From contig NZ_KL537414.1 of assembly GCF_000710345.2 (NCBI RefSeq), positions 144,965-208,964 on the forward strand: 64,000 nucleotides of DNA, given 5' to 3'. A program made the position numbers and the translations under genes. The notes beneath the pieces are model-generated. The model worked only from the letters and a program-made list of their open reading frames with translations, was not told the origin of the DNA and did not search any database. This document shows, piece by piece, positions 56,174 to 64,000 of this stretch; within the stretch, counting starts at the first letter, position 1; each line of letters starts with the position of its first letter. The DNA comes from Curtobacterium sp. S6. Lineage in GTDB: Bacteria > Actinomycetota > Actinomycetes > Actinomycetales > Micrococcaceae.

Positions 56174-57493
56174 TTGTTTACTGGAATTATTGAGTCGCTG
56201 GGTACCGTTGAAAATATCGATCGAAGCGATCGTTCAGCCCGAATATTCGTGCGTTCGAGTGAGTTAGCCGGGGATATCCCTGAGGGTGCATCATTGGCGG
56301 TCAACGGCGTTTGCCTGACCGCCACCAAGAAGGGGCCCCACGACGACGTATTCACCGCCGACGTCATCGGCGAAACAATGTTGCGGAGTAATTTAGACTC
56401 GCTGAGCCCAGGTGCAAAGGTCAACCTGGAACGATGCCTGACCACGGACGGTCGGTTCGACGGCCACATTGTTCAGGGGCACGTTGACGCCACCGGCAGG
56501 GTTAAAGAGGTCATGCGTCACGCGGACGGATGGGTCACGATTCGCATCGGCGTTCCGGGGCAGTTGGCGCCGCAGATCGCGGAAAAGGGATCGATCGCCG
56601 TCGACGGGGTTTCGCTGACTATCAGTAACGTCAGTGCCCCCTCCTCCGATGAACACTGGTTTGAGGTCGGAGTGATTCCCACGACTCTCTCGGTGACGAC
56701 GCTAGGAAACGCGCGCCTCGGCGATCTCGTCAACCTGGAGACCGATCCGGTGGCCAAATATCTGTCGCGGTCACGCAATTTCGGGCGGGTGCACCACTTT
56801 CCTGGGGCTGAGAAGGACCTCGCCCCTCGTGACGGCCAATCGACGTCGCATCTGGATTCCGTGGAAGACGCGATCCATGCCATTGCCCGCGGAGGCCTCG
56901 CGGTCGTCGTCGACGATGAAGATCGCGAGAACGAAGGTGACCTGATTGGGGCAGCGGCCCTGGCCGATCCCACGACGCTGGGGTTCATGATCCGTTACTC
57001 GTCGGGTGTGGTGTGCGCGCCGATGACGCAAGAGCGCGCCGACGCGTTGGACCTACCTCCGATGGTCAGCCGAAATGAGGACCCGAAGGCGACGGCTTAC
57101 ACGGTAACGTGCGACGCCGCATACGGGGTAACGACGGGGATCAGCGGTCACGACAGGGCCAAGACCCTCAATGTCCTTGCGGATCCTTCCTCCTCGGCGT
57201 CGGCCGTGACCCGTCCGGGGCATGTGTTGCCCCTCCGAGCCGTCGACGGAGGAGTCCGAACCCGTGCCGGCCACACGGAAGCCGCCGTCGAGTTGGCACG
57301 GTTGGCGGGCGTGGAGCAGGTCGGATACATCGCGGAACTCAATCACGACGACGGAACCATGATGAGGTTCGATGCCCTCCGGGAATTTGCCGATATGCAC
57401 TGCCTGCCGATGATTTCTATCGAACAAATGATCTCTTGGCTCAACGCCCGAGAGTCAGATAAGAAGTCTGTGAGTGAAAGTGTGCTTGCATAA
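56174..57493 (+). CDS. RibE-RibB fusion: riboflavin synthase alpha chain plus DHBP synthase
   Basis: Two riboflavin enzymes in one 439-aa chain. Residues ~1-200 are riboflavin synthase, with the duplicated barrel ([44 protein letters not shown]). Residues ~220-430 are 3,4-dihydroxy-2-butanone-4-phosphate synthase ([77 protein letters not shown]). RibB is usually fused to RibA, not RibE. TTG 56174 is chosen because GGAGG lies 5 nt before it and gives the canonical MFTGIIE start; ATG 56162 is upstream and in frame. TAATG overlap with ribA. Confidence 0.92.
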   Translation: MFTGIIESLGTVENIDRSDRSARIFVRSSELAGDIPEGASLAVNGVCLTATKKGPHDDVFTADVIGETMLRSNLDSLSPGAKVNLERCLTTDGRFDGHIVQGHVDATGRVKEVMRHADGWVTIRIGVPGQLAPQIAEKGSIAVDGVSLTISNVSAPSSDEHWFEVGVIPTTLSVTTLGNARLGDLVNLETDPVAKYLSRSRNFGRVHHFPGAEKDLAPRDGQSTSHLDSVEDAIHAIARGGLAVVVDDEDRENEGDLIGAAALADPTTLGFMIRYSSGVVCAPMTQERADALDLPPMVSRNEDPKATAYTVTCDAAYGVTTGISGHDRAKTLNVLADPSSSASAVTRPGHVLPLRAVDGGVRTRAGHTEAAVELARLAGVEQVGYIAELNHDDGTMMRFDALREFADMHCLPMISIEQMISWLNARESDKKSVSESVLA

Positions 57494-58140
57494 TGGACAT
57501 CTCCACCAGGAAAGACAATAATCTCATCGAAAAAACGGAACCGGTAATCGTTCCTACACCCTTCGGTCGGTTCTCGGTGCGTGGCTGGATGTTTCCGGCC
57601 GAACGGGAATTGCTCAGTTTTACCGCGGTCGATCAGGACGATCATATTCTGAACGATGAGCACGAATATCCGCTGGTGAGGTTGCATTCAGAATGCGCTA
57701 CCGGGGATATATTCGGATCGTATCGTTGCGACTGTGGCCCTCAGCTTCACAAGGGGTTGCATCAGGTGTCCGTGGGAGGCGGGACGGTCGTCTACATCCG
57801 CGGGCACGAGGGCCGGGGAATTGGCCTTGTCAACAAGCTGAAGGCTTATCTGTTGCAGGATCAGGGCATGGATACGGTCGATGCGAACATCGCCCTCGGG
57901 TTCGAGGCGGATCAACGCGACTACGAGCAAGCTGGCATCGTGTTGAATGGTCTTGGGATTCGCAAACTTCGTTTGATGACAAACAACCCTGCGAAGGTCA
58001 ATGCCCTGCAAGGATATGGGTTTGATGTCCAATGCATGGTTCCTGATGAAATTGCACCTCGTCCTGAAAACGAAAATTACCTGAAAACCAAGAAGGCCCG
58101 CATGGATCATCATCTTGAATTGAACGCGATCGGCAGATAG
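57493..58140 (+). CDS. ribA: GTP cyclohydrolase II (stand-alone)
   Basis: Opens GTP, the first step of riboflavin synthesis. [31 protein letters not shown] contains the three zinc cysteines; [45 protein letters not shown] and [19 protein letters not shown] are the GTP-binding signatures. Length 215 aa, the single-domain form; its usual RibB partner is fused to RibE here. ATG 57493 overlaps the preceding stop codon (TAATG). Confidence 0.94.
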   Translation: MDISTRKDNNLIEKTEPVIVPTPFGRFSVRGWMFPAERELLSFTAVDQDDHILNDEHEYPLVRLHSECATGDIFGSYRCDCGPQLHKGLHQVSVGGGTVVYIRGHEGRGIGLVNKLKAYLLQDQGMDTVDANIALGFEADQRDYEQAGIVLNGLGIRKLRLMTNNPAKVNALQGYGFDVQCMVPDEIAPRPENENYLKTKKARMDHHLELNAIGR

Positions 58141-58186
58141 GGCCCTCCTCGGAGCCGCACGCCGTGACGCGAAAATGAGACATAGT

Positions 58187-58196
58187 GTATCGATAC
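58187..58196 (+). repeat. short AT-rich palindrome before ribH
   Basis: GTATCGATAC, a perfect 10-bp palindrome 20 nt before the ribH start. It may mark an internal promoter or operator. Confidence 0.3.
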
Positions 58197-58216
58197 GTAA
58201 AGGTTTAAGGATAAAT

Positions 58217-58705
58217 ATGAGTAGCAACGGACTTGCAGTCACGAATATTGATGATCTTGATGTTGATGGACTGAAAATCGCGGTGGTCGCCGCGTCCTGG
58301 CACGACAAGGTCATGGACGGCCTCCTGGGCGGGGCGCAACGTGCCTTGCGTCAGGTGGGGCTCGAGGAAGCTGCGACCTTCGTGAGGGTTGCGGGCGCCT
58401 TCGAGCTCTCGGTGGTCTCACAGGAATTGGCGCGGACGCACGACGGAGTGGTTGCCCTCGGCGTCGTGATTCGCGGTGGCACTCCGCACTTCGACTACGT
58501 CTGCGCCGCCGCGTGCGACGGCTTGGGACGCGTTGCCTTGGACACGGGCAAAGCGATCGGCTTTGGGGTCTTGACGTGTGACGACGAAGAGCAGGCCTTG
58601 GACCGGGCCGGACTGGACGGATCCGGCGAAGATAAAGGGTACGACGTAACGGCCGCTACCCTGCAGACCGCGACGACTCTTCGGGACTTGTCTCACAGCG
58701 CCTAG
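58217..58705 (+). CDS. ribH: 6,7-dimethyl-8-ribityllumazine synthase
   Basis: Condenses the pyrimidine and butanone phosphate to lumazine, the substrate of riboflavin synthase. Motifs: [72 protein letters not shown] (substrate loop; the usual RGET is RGGT here) and [20 protein letters not shown]. Length 162 aa. ATG 58217 has AAGGA upstream. A 76-bp gap separates it from ribA, wider than the other joints of the operon. Confidence 0.94.
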   Translation: MSSNGLAVTNIDDLDVDGLKIAVVAASWHDKVMDGLLGGAQRALRQVGLEEAATFVRVAGAFELSVVSQELARTHDGVVALGVVIRGGTPHFDYVCAAACDGLGRVALDTGKAIGFGVLTCDDEEQALDRAGLDGSGEDKGYDVTAATLQTATTLRDLSHSA

Positions 58706-58732
58706 CCAAGCGCTCCATGGTTCCGAGCCCAT

Positions 58733-58768
58733 GGTCGGTCCGCACGGAAAATCTCGTGCGGACCGACC
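58733..58768 (+). terminator. strong stem-loop between ribH and the MFS gene
   Basis: Perfect 14-bp stem (58733-58746 with 58755-58768) around GAAAATCT, 28 nt after ribH. No T-tract follows; it may attenuate rather than end transcription into the transporter. Confidence 0.6.
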
Positions 58769-58792
58769 CTACATACTTGTGGAAGTGCAAAG

Positions 58793-60037
58793 ATGACAAG
58801 CAATCCCCGGAGCACGACTATGAAAGATTCGTCCGTCCCCGCATGGCGAGTTTCCGGGGCCATGTATCTCCTCCTGACGGCATTTCTCGGACGACTGCCC
58901 CAGGCCATGGGAGCCCTCGCGCTGGTGTCATTCATCCGGGACGGAGGCGGGTCGTATAACCTTGCCGGAATCGCGACGGCGACATTTATTCTGGGCGGCG
59001 CTTTGGGGCAACCTTTTTGGGGTCGTGTCGTCGACCGGCGAGGCCCTCGGGCCGCCGTGTGCCTGATTTCGATCAGTGGCGGGATCGGTCTGTGCTGCGT
59101 TGCATTCTTCGGTGTCGAGCACGGGATGCTTCTCGTCGGCGCGACCACCGTGGCCGGATTGGCGACGCCGCCACTGGAATCGTGTCTCCGATCGACGTGG
59201 CCGCTACTGATGAATCCGGGCCGACAGCTCAACCAGGCATTTAGCTTGGATGTTGCGGCTCAACAATTCCTCTTCGTCCTCGCGCCGATGATCAACGCGG
59301 TGACGCTGTCCGTGATCGGGCCATCGAACAATATCTTGTTGATGGCGGCGTTGACGACGACCGGATCGATCGCTTTTTCCATGTCCCCCGTGATGAGGAG
59401 AGTCGCCGCCGGGCATGCCACACAAGCGGCGGTGTCTCCGCTGTCCTACCCGGTTTTGAGAAGGATCATCGGGACCCAATTTCTCTTTGGCCTCCCGGTG
59501 GGGGCGTTACCGGTGCTCGTCAATACCTTCGGCGAGCTCAAGGAGTCCGCCATCTTGCCCGGCGTCTTGCTGGGGATCAACGGCGTGGGTGGGTTCCTAG
59601 GAACGATTTGGATGAGCCGGTGGAAGTTCGAAAGGCCCATCACGGTGACGTTGCGTTGGACGATTATCAGTTTCGGGGCTTCATTCGTGTTGCTCGTGTC
59701 CGTTCAGGTTTCGGAAATTTATTATGCGGTCGCGGTTTTCCTCGCGGGCATCGGATTTCCGATGGCTCTGGCTCAAATATTCCACCTCATCGAAAGGTCT
59801 GTGCCCCGTGAGGTTCTCAATGAGGCCAATGCCTGGGCGGTCAGCGGGGTAGGAACGGGCATCGCGATGGGGACGTGGGGCTGTGGCCTGGCCCTAGGTG
59901 TGGCCGGGCCGGTGGCGGGAAGCGTCATGACCGTGCTGTCCTGCGCGTGTTTGACGTGGGCCTCGCTGATCATCGTCCCCCGAAGTATGAACGACACGGG
60001 CTTCACGCGTACCAATTCCTCCCATATCCGCGGATGA
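58793..60037 (+). CDS. MFS transporter following the riboflavin operon
   Basis: Polytopic membrane protein of 414 aa with 12 predicted helices. The MFS loop signature is PFWGRVVDRRGPRAAVCLI (between helices 2 and 3); a second half with ILPGVLLGINGVGGFLGTIWMSRWKFERP mirrors it. The substrate is not indicated by sequence. Its position behind ribH suggests a flavin or flavin-analogue carrier, import or export. ATG 58793 has GGAAG 9 nt upstream. Its base composition resembles the rib genes more than lpdA, so it is probably part of the same inserted block. Confidence 0.8.
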   Translation: MTSNPRSTTMKDSSVPAWRVSGAMYLLLTAFLGRLPQAMGALALVSFIRDGGGSYNLAGIATATFILGGALGQPFWGRVVDRRGPRAAVCLISISGGIGLCCVAFFGVEHGMLLVGATTVAGLATPPLESCLRSTWPLLMNPGRQLNQAFSLDVAAQQFLFVLAPMINAVTLSVIGPSNNILLMAALTTTGSIAFSMSPVMRRVAAGHATQAAVSPLSYPVLRRIIGTQFLFGLPVGALPVLVNTFGELKESAILPGVLLGINGVGGFLGTIWMSRWKFERPITVTLRWTIISFGASFVLLVSVQVSEIYYAVAVFLAGIGFPMALAQIFHLIERSVPREVLNEANAWAVSGVGTGIAMGTWGCGLALGVAGPVAGSVMTVLSCACLTWASLIIVPRSMNDTGFTRTNSSHIRG

Positions 60038-60074
60038 CTTGGAAGGACTCGGTGTGCTGGGGGAGAATGGGCCC

Positions 60075-61490
60075 GTGAGCGAAGCTACTGCATTTACACC
60101 CCAGAAGATCATCATCGTCGGCGGCGGCCCCGGTGGATACGAGTCCGCCCTCGTGGCGGCGAACCTCGGCGCGGACGTCACCATCATCGAGGAGAAGGGG
60201 CTGGGCGGCTCGGCCGTGCTGACCGACGTCGTCCCCTCCAAGACCCTTATCGCGTCGGCCGACACCATGAACCGGTTCAGCGAGGCCCCGGCCCTGGGGA
60301 TCAGAACCCGCGCCGGCGACGAGCTGGTCGAGCTCGAGGTCCACATGGACAAGGTGAATCAGCGCCTGCTGAACCTGGCTCATGAACAGTCCAAGGACAT
60401 CCGGCGCACGCTGGAAAAGGCCGGGGTCAAGGTCATTGACGGCAAGGGCCGCCTCGTCGACGACCGCACGGTCGAGGTCACGGACAGCCAGGGACTGACC
60501 TATCGCCTGTCGACGCACGCGATCCTGCTGAGCGTCGGCGCACATCCGCGCGAGATCCCGACCGCTCGCCCCGACGGCGAGCGGATCTTCAACTGGACCC
60601 AGCTGTACCAGCTGCAAACGGTTCCGGAGCACCTGATCGTGGTGGGCTCCGGCGTCACGGGCGCCGAGTTCGCCTCGGCCTACCGGGGCCTGGGCTCCGA
60701 GGTCACGCTGATTTCCTCCCGCGAGCAGGTGCTCCCGGGCGAGGACGCGGACGCGGCCAAGGTGCTCGAGGACGTTTTCGACCGCCGCGGAATGAACGTC
60801 ATGCCGCGGTCCCGTGCCGCGGCGGCGGAGAATACCGGCGACGGGGTCATCGTGACCCTCTCGGACGGCCGCAAGGTGGCCGGCTCGCACTGTCTCCTGG
60901 CGGTCGGTTCGATCCCCAATACCGCGGACCTCGGCCTGGAGAACGCCGGCGTGGCAGTCTCGGATTCCGGCCACATCGCGGTGGACGGGGTTTCCCGCAC
61001 CACGGCGTCGAATATCTACGCCGCCGGCGACTGCACGGGGGTCATGCCGCTGGCGTCGGTCGCGGCGATGCAGGGCCGGATCGCGATCGCTCACCTCCTC
61101 GGGGACTCGGTGGGACCGCTCAAGAAGCACCGCGTCGCGTCGAACATCTTCACCTCCCCGGAGATCGCCACGGTTGGCGTTACCGAGGCCGACATCGACA
61201 GCGGCCGCTACCAGGCCGACAGCGTCATGCTCTCCTTGTCGACGAACGCTCGGGCCAAGATGATGGCGGTCGAGGACGGTTTCGTGAAGATCTTCGCGCG
61301 GAAGGGATCGGGCACGATCATCGGCGGCGTCGTGGTCGGTCCGCGTGCCTCCGAGCTGATCTTCTCGCTCTCGCTCGCGGTCAACAAGAAGATGTCCGTG
61401 GACGAGTTCGCCGACACCTTCTCGGTCTACCCCTCCCTGGCCGGGTCGATGTCCGAAGCGGCCCGCAGGCTGCACCGCCTGCCGGCCTAA
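60075..61490 (+). CDS. lpdA: NAD(P)H-quinone dehydrogenase, LpdA type
   Basis: Flavoprotein of the pyridine nucleotide-disulfide family, 471 aa. The FAD loop is IIVGGGPGGYESALVAANLGADVTIIEEKG, the NAD(P) loop is LIVVGSGVTGAEFASAYRGLGSEVTLIS, and IYAAGDCTGVMPLASVAAMQGR is the second FAD motif. The usual redox pair CxxxxC is replaced: GGSAVLTDVVPSKTLIAS has no Cys. This fits the M. tuberculosis LpdA group, which reduces quinones and not lipoamide. GTG 60075 has GGGGGAG upstream. In this window the rib block separates it from punA. Confidence 0.93.
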   Translation: MSEATAFTPQKIIIVGGGPGGYESALVAANLGADVTIIEEKGLGGSAVLTDVVPSKTLIASADTMNRFSEAPALGIRTRAGDELVELEVHMDKVNQRLLNLAHEQSKDIRRTLEKAGVKVIDGKGRLVDDRTVEVTDSQGLTYRLSTHAILLSVGAHPREIPTARPDGERIFNWTQLYQLQTVPEHLIVVGSGVTGAEFASAYRGLGSEVTLISSREQVLPGEDADAAKVLEDVFDRRGMNVMPRSRAAAAENTGDGVIVTLSDGRKVAGSHCLLAVGSIPNTADLGLENAGVAVSDSGHIAVDGVSRTTASNIYAAGDCTGVMPLASVAAMQGRIAIAHLLGDSVGPLKKHRVASNIFTSPEIATVGVTEADIDSGRYQADSVMLSLSTNARAKMMAVEDGFVKIFARKGSGTIIGGVVVGPRASELIFSLSLAVNKKMSVDEFADTFSVYPSLAGSMSEAARRLHRLPA

Positions 61491-61502
61491 AATCGGTAGG
61501 TT

Positions 61503-61553
61503 AAAACACCACCGCCGCCGGTCTCCGCAGAGGAGGCCGGCGGCGGTGTTTAA
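61503..61553. terminator. terminator between lpdA and the MHS gene
   Basis: CACCGCCGCCGG (61510-61521) pairs perfectly with 61537-61548. Outer AACAC/GTGTT pairing extends it. The T-rich end (GTGTTT) follows on the plus strand; the two genes converge here. Confidence 0.75.
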
Positions 61554-61561
61554 CGTGCCGT

Positions 61562-62986
61562 CTACCGGCGGGAACCCACCTCGGTGAGGTCCACGTCGCG
61601 GGTTTCGTGGGAGATGAACAGGGCGATCAGCGTGATGACCGCGGCCCCGGCCAGGTACCAGCCCACCGCGGAGACCCCGCCCTGGGCGTTGAGCCACACG
61701 GCCACGTACGGGGTGATCGCCGCGCCCAGAATCGACGCCACGTTGTAGGAGATGCCCGAACCGGTGTAGCGAACGTTGGTCGGGAAGAGCTCGGGCAGGT
61801 ATGCCGACATCGAGCCGAAGGACAGGCCCATGATCGCCATGCCGATCGAGATGAACAGGACCAGCCCGGGGATGTTGGCGTTCTCGCCGGTCCCGAGGGT
61901 CGAGGGGGCCATGAAGATCCCGAAGCTCAGGCCGAACGCGACGAGCAAGATATTCGTCGCAATCTGCTGCCGACGCCGGCCGATTTTGTCCGCGAGCCAG
62001 CCGGAGACGGGGACGAAGGCGGCGAAGAACAGGACGGCCAGGAGCTGCACCTTGAGGAACGTGTGGTACGGAATGCCGAGGCCGGCGCCCTTGGCGGGGT
62101 TGCCGATGCCGTAGGACAAGATCCACGCGGTCATCAGGTAGAACAGCACGTAGCAGGAAAGCATGATGAACGTTCCGAGGATCATGGGCTTCCACGCGGT
62201 CTTGAACGCGTCCACGACGGGCGCCTTGGCCTTCTCGCCCTGCCGCATCGACTGCTTGAAGACCGGCGTTTCCTCGAGCTTGAGGCGCACGTAGAGGCCG
62301 ATCGCGACCATCGCGATCGAGAACAGGAACGGCACGCGCCAGCCCCACACCATAAACGTGGCGTCGGTGGCCCCGGCATCAGTCGAGGAGTCGAAGTTCA
62401 TCCAGGTGGTCAAGAGCAGGATGAAGCCGTTGGCCAGGATGAATCCCAGGGGTGCGCCGAGCTGCGGCCACATCGCCGCCTGCGCTCGCTTGCCCGGTTT
62501 GGCGTATTCACTGGCCAACAGGGCCGCGCCGGACCATTCTCCGCCGAGGCCCATGCCCTGGGCAAAACGCAGGATGGTCAGGATGGCCGGTGCCCAGAAC
62601 GAGATCTGGTGATAGGTCGGCAACAGGCCGATGAGGAAGGTCGCCAGTCCCATCGTCAGCAGGGCGCCGACCAGGGTCGCCTTGCGGCCGATGCGGTCGC
62701 CGAAGTGGCCGAAGACCACCGAGCCAATCGGGCGCCCGAAGAAGGCCGCCGCGAAGGTCGCCATCGAGGCCAGGAGCTTGGTGGTGTCGTCCTGGCCCGT
62801 GAAGAACAGAGCGGGGAAGACGGCCACCGCGGCGGTCGCGTAGACGTAGAAGTCGTAGAACTCGATCGTGGTGCCCACGAGGGAGGCCGTGATGATGCGG
62901 TGCCTCGGCACGCGCTCGGCTGCTGTCGTCAGGTCCTCTGCGGCCGCGCTCGAGCCGGTCGCAGCGGAGGTTTCGGTTACGGGCAT
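61562..62986 (-). CDS. MHS-family (metabolite:H+ symporter) MFS transporter
   Basis: Proton-coupled uptake of a small metabolite, 474 aa, 12 TM helices. GTTIEFYDFYVYATAAVAVFPALFF opens TM1, and GRPIGSVVFGHFGDRIGRKATLVGALLTMG is the MFS signature after TM2. LRFAQGMGLGGEWSGAALLASEYA is the diagnostic MHS loop. KgtP, ProP, ShiA and citrate-type carriers share these, so the substrate is open. ATG 62986 has GAGG 8 nt upstream. It is convergent with lpdA and downstream of the carboxylase gene on the same strand. Confidence 0.9.
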   Translation of the reverse strand: MPVTETSAATGSSAAAEDLTTAAERVPRHRIITASLVGTTIEFYDFYVYATAAVAVFPALFFTGQDDTTKLLASMATFAAAFFGRPIGSVVFGHFGDRIGRKATLVGALLTMGLATFLIGLLPTYHQISFWAPAILTILRFAQGMGLGGEWSGAALLASEYAKPGKRAQAAMWPQLGAPLGFILANGFILLLTTWMNFDSSTDAGATDATFMVWGWRVPFLFSIAMVAIGLYVRLKLEETPVFKQSMRQGEKAKAPVVDAFKTAWKPMILGTFIMLSCYVLFYLMTAWILSYGIGNPAKGAGLGIPYHTFLKVQLLAVLFFAAFVPVSGWLADKIGRRRQQIATNILLVAFGLSFGIFMAPSTLGTGENANIPGLVLFISIGMAIMGLSFGSMSAYLPELFPTNVRYTGSGISYNVASILGAAITPYVAVWLNAQGGVSAVGWYLAGAAVITLIALFISHETRDVDLTEVGSRR

Positions 62987-63126
62987 CGAAGCACCTCACA
63001 GGTCGGATAGGGAAGCCGAATCCTTAGGGGGAAGCGGCGCGAATGATGTTCCTTACCCTAGGAGCCCTGTTTAGATGCTGGACAATCGTTCCAGATAGTG
63101 AAATTCCTGCGTGACGGTATACGACG

Positions 63127-63166
63127 ACGGCGGCGCGACAGATCCGCAGATCCGTCGCGCCGCCGT
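63127..63166 (-). terminator. terminator after the acyl-CoA carboxylase alpha gene
   Basis: 13-bp perfect stem (63127-63139 with 63154-63166) around a 14-nt loop, 20 nt after the stop codon, ACGGCGGCGCGAC/GTCGCGCCGCCGT. Confidence 0.7.
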
Positions 63167-63185
63167 GGGGTCCGGGGGAGGGGAA

Positions 63186-64000
63186 TTACTTGATGGTCGC
63201 GATGACCGATCCCGCGGTGACCGTGTCGCCCGGCTTCGCCTTGAGGCCGGTCACCTTGCCGGCCTTGTGCGCGGTGAGGGGCTGTTCCATCTTCATGGCC
63301 TCAAGGACCACGATGAGGTCGCCCTCGTTGACCTTGGCTCCGTCCTTGACGGCCGTCTTGACGATCGTGCCCTGCATCGGCGAGGTCAGATCATCGCCGC
63401 TGGTCGCCGTGGCGGCACCGCCCGAACGGTTCTTGCGCTGGCGCGACTTCGCCGGCTTACCGGACGATGCCGGGGCGTCTCCCAGGGACGGAATGAGCAC
63501 CTCGAGACGCTTCCCGTTGACCTCGACGACGACCTTCTGGCGCTCGTCCTCTTCGCTATCGACCGAGCCCGGCTGGCCGCCGTAGGGCTCGATCGTGTTG
63601 TTGAACTCGGTTTCGATCCACCGGGTGTGCACGGTGAACGGCGCGTCCCCCTCGGGGGCGAAGGCCGGATCGGAGACGACCACGCGGTGGAACGTCGTGG
63701 CCGTGGGCATGCCGGAGATCGTGAGCTCGGACAGGGCGCGCCGCGAGCGTTCGAGGGCCTGCTGGCGCGAGCTGCCGGTCACGATGAGCTTGGCCAGCAT
63801 CGAGTCGAAGTTTCCACCGATCACATCGCCCGCGACGACGCCGGAGTCCCAGCGGACGCCGGGACCGGACGGGACCGCGAGGGTCTCGACGCTGCCCGGG
63901 GACGGCATGAAATTGCGGCCCGGGTCCTCGCCGTTGATGCGGAACTCGAAGGAATGGCCGCGCAGGACGGGGTCGGAGTATCCGAGCTCCTCGCCGCGGG
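63186..64000 (-). CDS. acetyl/propionyl-CoA carboxylase alpha chain, C-terminal part (runs off the window)
   Basis: 3' end of a biotin-dependent carboxylase subunit. The visible 271 codons start inside the biotin carboxylase C-terminal domain ([22 protein letters not shown]...[23 protein letters not shown]...[20 protein letters not shown]). A linker and a biotinyl domain follow, with the biotin Lys in [20 protein letters not shown]. This is the fused BC-BCCP layout of actinobacterial AccA chains that supply malonyl-CoA or methylmalonyl-CoA. The N-terminus, including the ATP-grasp site, lies beyond 64000. Confidence 0.93.
   Translation of the reverse strand, partial: RGEELGYSDPVLRGHSFEFRINGEDPGRNFMPSPGSVETLAVPSGPGVRWDSGVVAGDVIGGNFDSMLAKLIVTGSSRQQALERSRRALSELTISGMPTATTFHRVVVSDPAFAPEGDAPFTVHTRWIETEFNNTIEPYGGQPGSVDSEEDERQKVVVEVNGKRLEVLIPSLGDAPASSGKPAKSRQRKNRSGGAATATSGDDLTSPMQGTIVKTAVKDGAKVNEGDLIVVLEAMKMEQPLTAHKAGKVTGLKAKPGDTVTAGSVIATIK

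Overview
The window is GC-rich actinobacterial chromosome. Gene content and order (L,D-transpeptidase, PMT mannosyltransferase, rsmI-tatD-rsmA, ABC-F, tRNA-Gln, glmU-prs, rplY-pth, sufS-sufU, mfd, deoC, phosphohexomutase, punA, lpdA, acyl-CoA carboxylase alpha chain) fit Micrococcales, most likely Micrococcaceae. No rRNA is present, so genus is not assigned. GTG/TTG starts, 4-bp ATGA/GTGA overlaps and TANNNT boxes 6-7 nt before start codons recur.

Layout: (1) 0.2-9.2 kb, housekeeping: Tat-lipoprotein L,D-transpeptidase, a membrane protein, LMW tyrosine phosphatase, PMT, a CgeB-like glycosyltransferase, rsmI, tatD, rsmA. (2) 9.4-16 kb, a CRP-site-preceded ABC importer of the iron/organophosphate type, a secreted glycerophosphodiester phosphodiesterase and a 2H phosphoesterase; these lie where ispE often follows rsmA. 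(3) 16-20.5 kb, ABC-F, tRNA-Gln, glmU, prs. (4) 20.5-38 kb, a large exopolysaccharide island between prs and rplY, which are often adjacent. It holds NeuA/NeuB-type nonulosonate genes, at least five glycosyltransferases, a Wzy-like polymerase, a Wzz/BY-kinase, a PqqD + nucleotidyltransferase pair, VanZ, and dTDP-rhamnose genes (rmlA, rmlB, rmlCD fusion). Its first gene, a GT2, is out of frame at a run of 11 G, the layout expected of a phase-variable switch.

(5) 38-41.4 kb: rplY, pth, sufS, sufU. (6) 41.4-44.4 kb, a second small glycan block with a Tat-exported protein of unknown function and two more damaged glycosyltransferases (one frameshifted, one with an internal TGA). (7) 44.4-54.2 kb: nhaA, a DUF2505 protein, mfd, a small membrane protein, and the nucleoside-salvage run deoC-phosphohexomutase-punA. 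(8) 54.4-60 kb, an AT-richer insertion: a 40-residue amphipathic peptide gene with a near-consensus promoter, an operator-like dyad and a terminator, then a riboflavin operon with an unusual RibE-RibB fusion and separate RibA, followed by an MFS transporter. (9) 60-64 kb: lpdA (no redox cysteine pair), an MHS-family symporter, and the 3' end of an acyl-CoA carboxylase alpha chain.

How the parts fit: glmU supplies UDP-GlcNAc, the rml genes supply dTDP-rhamnose, and the NeuA/NeuB pair would supply a CMP-activated acidic sugar. The glycosyltransferases, Wzy and the Wzz/BY-kinase would assemble and size the polymer. No Wzx flippase or priming sugar transferase is visible, so those steps are encoded elsewhere. 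The best leads are the phase-variable glycosyltransferase, the 40-aa peptide gene, the RibE-RibB fusion operon and the PqqD/nucleotidyltransferase pair.
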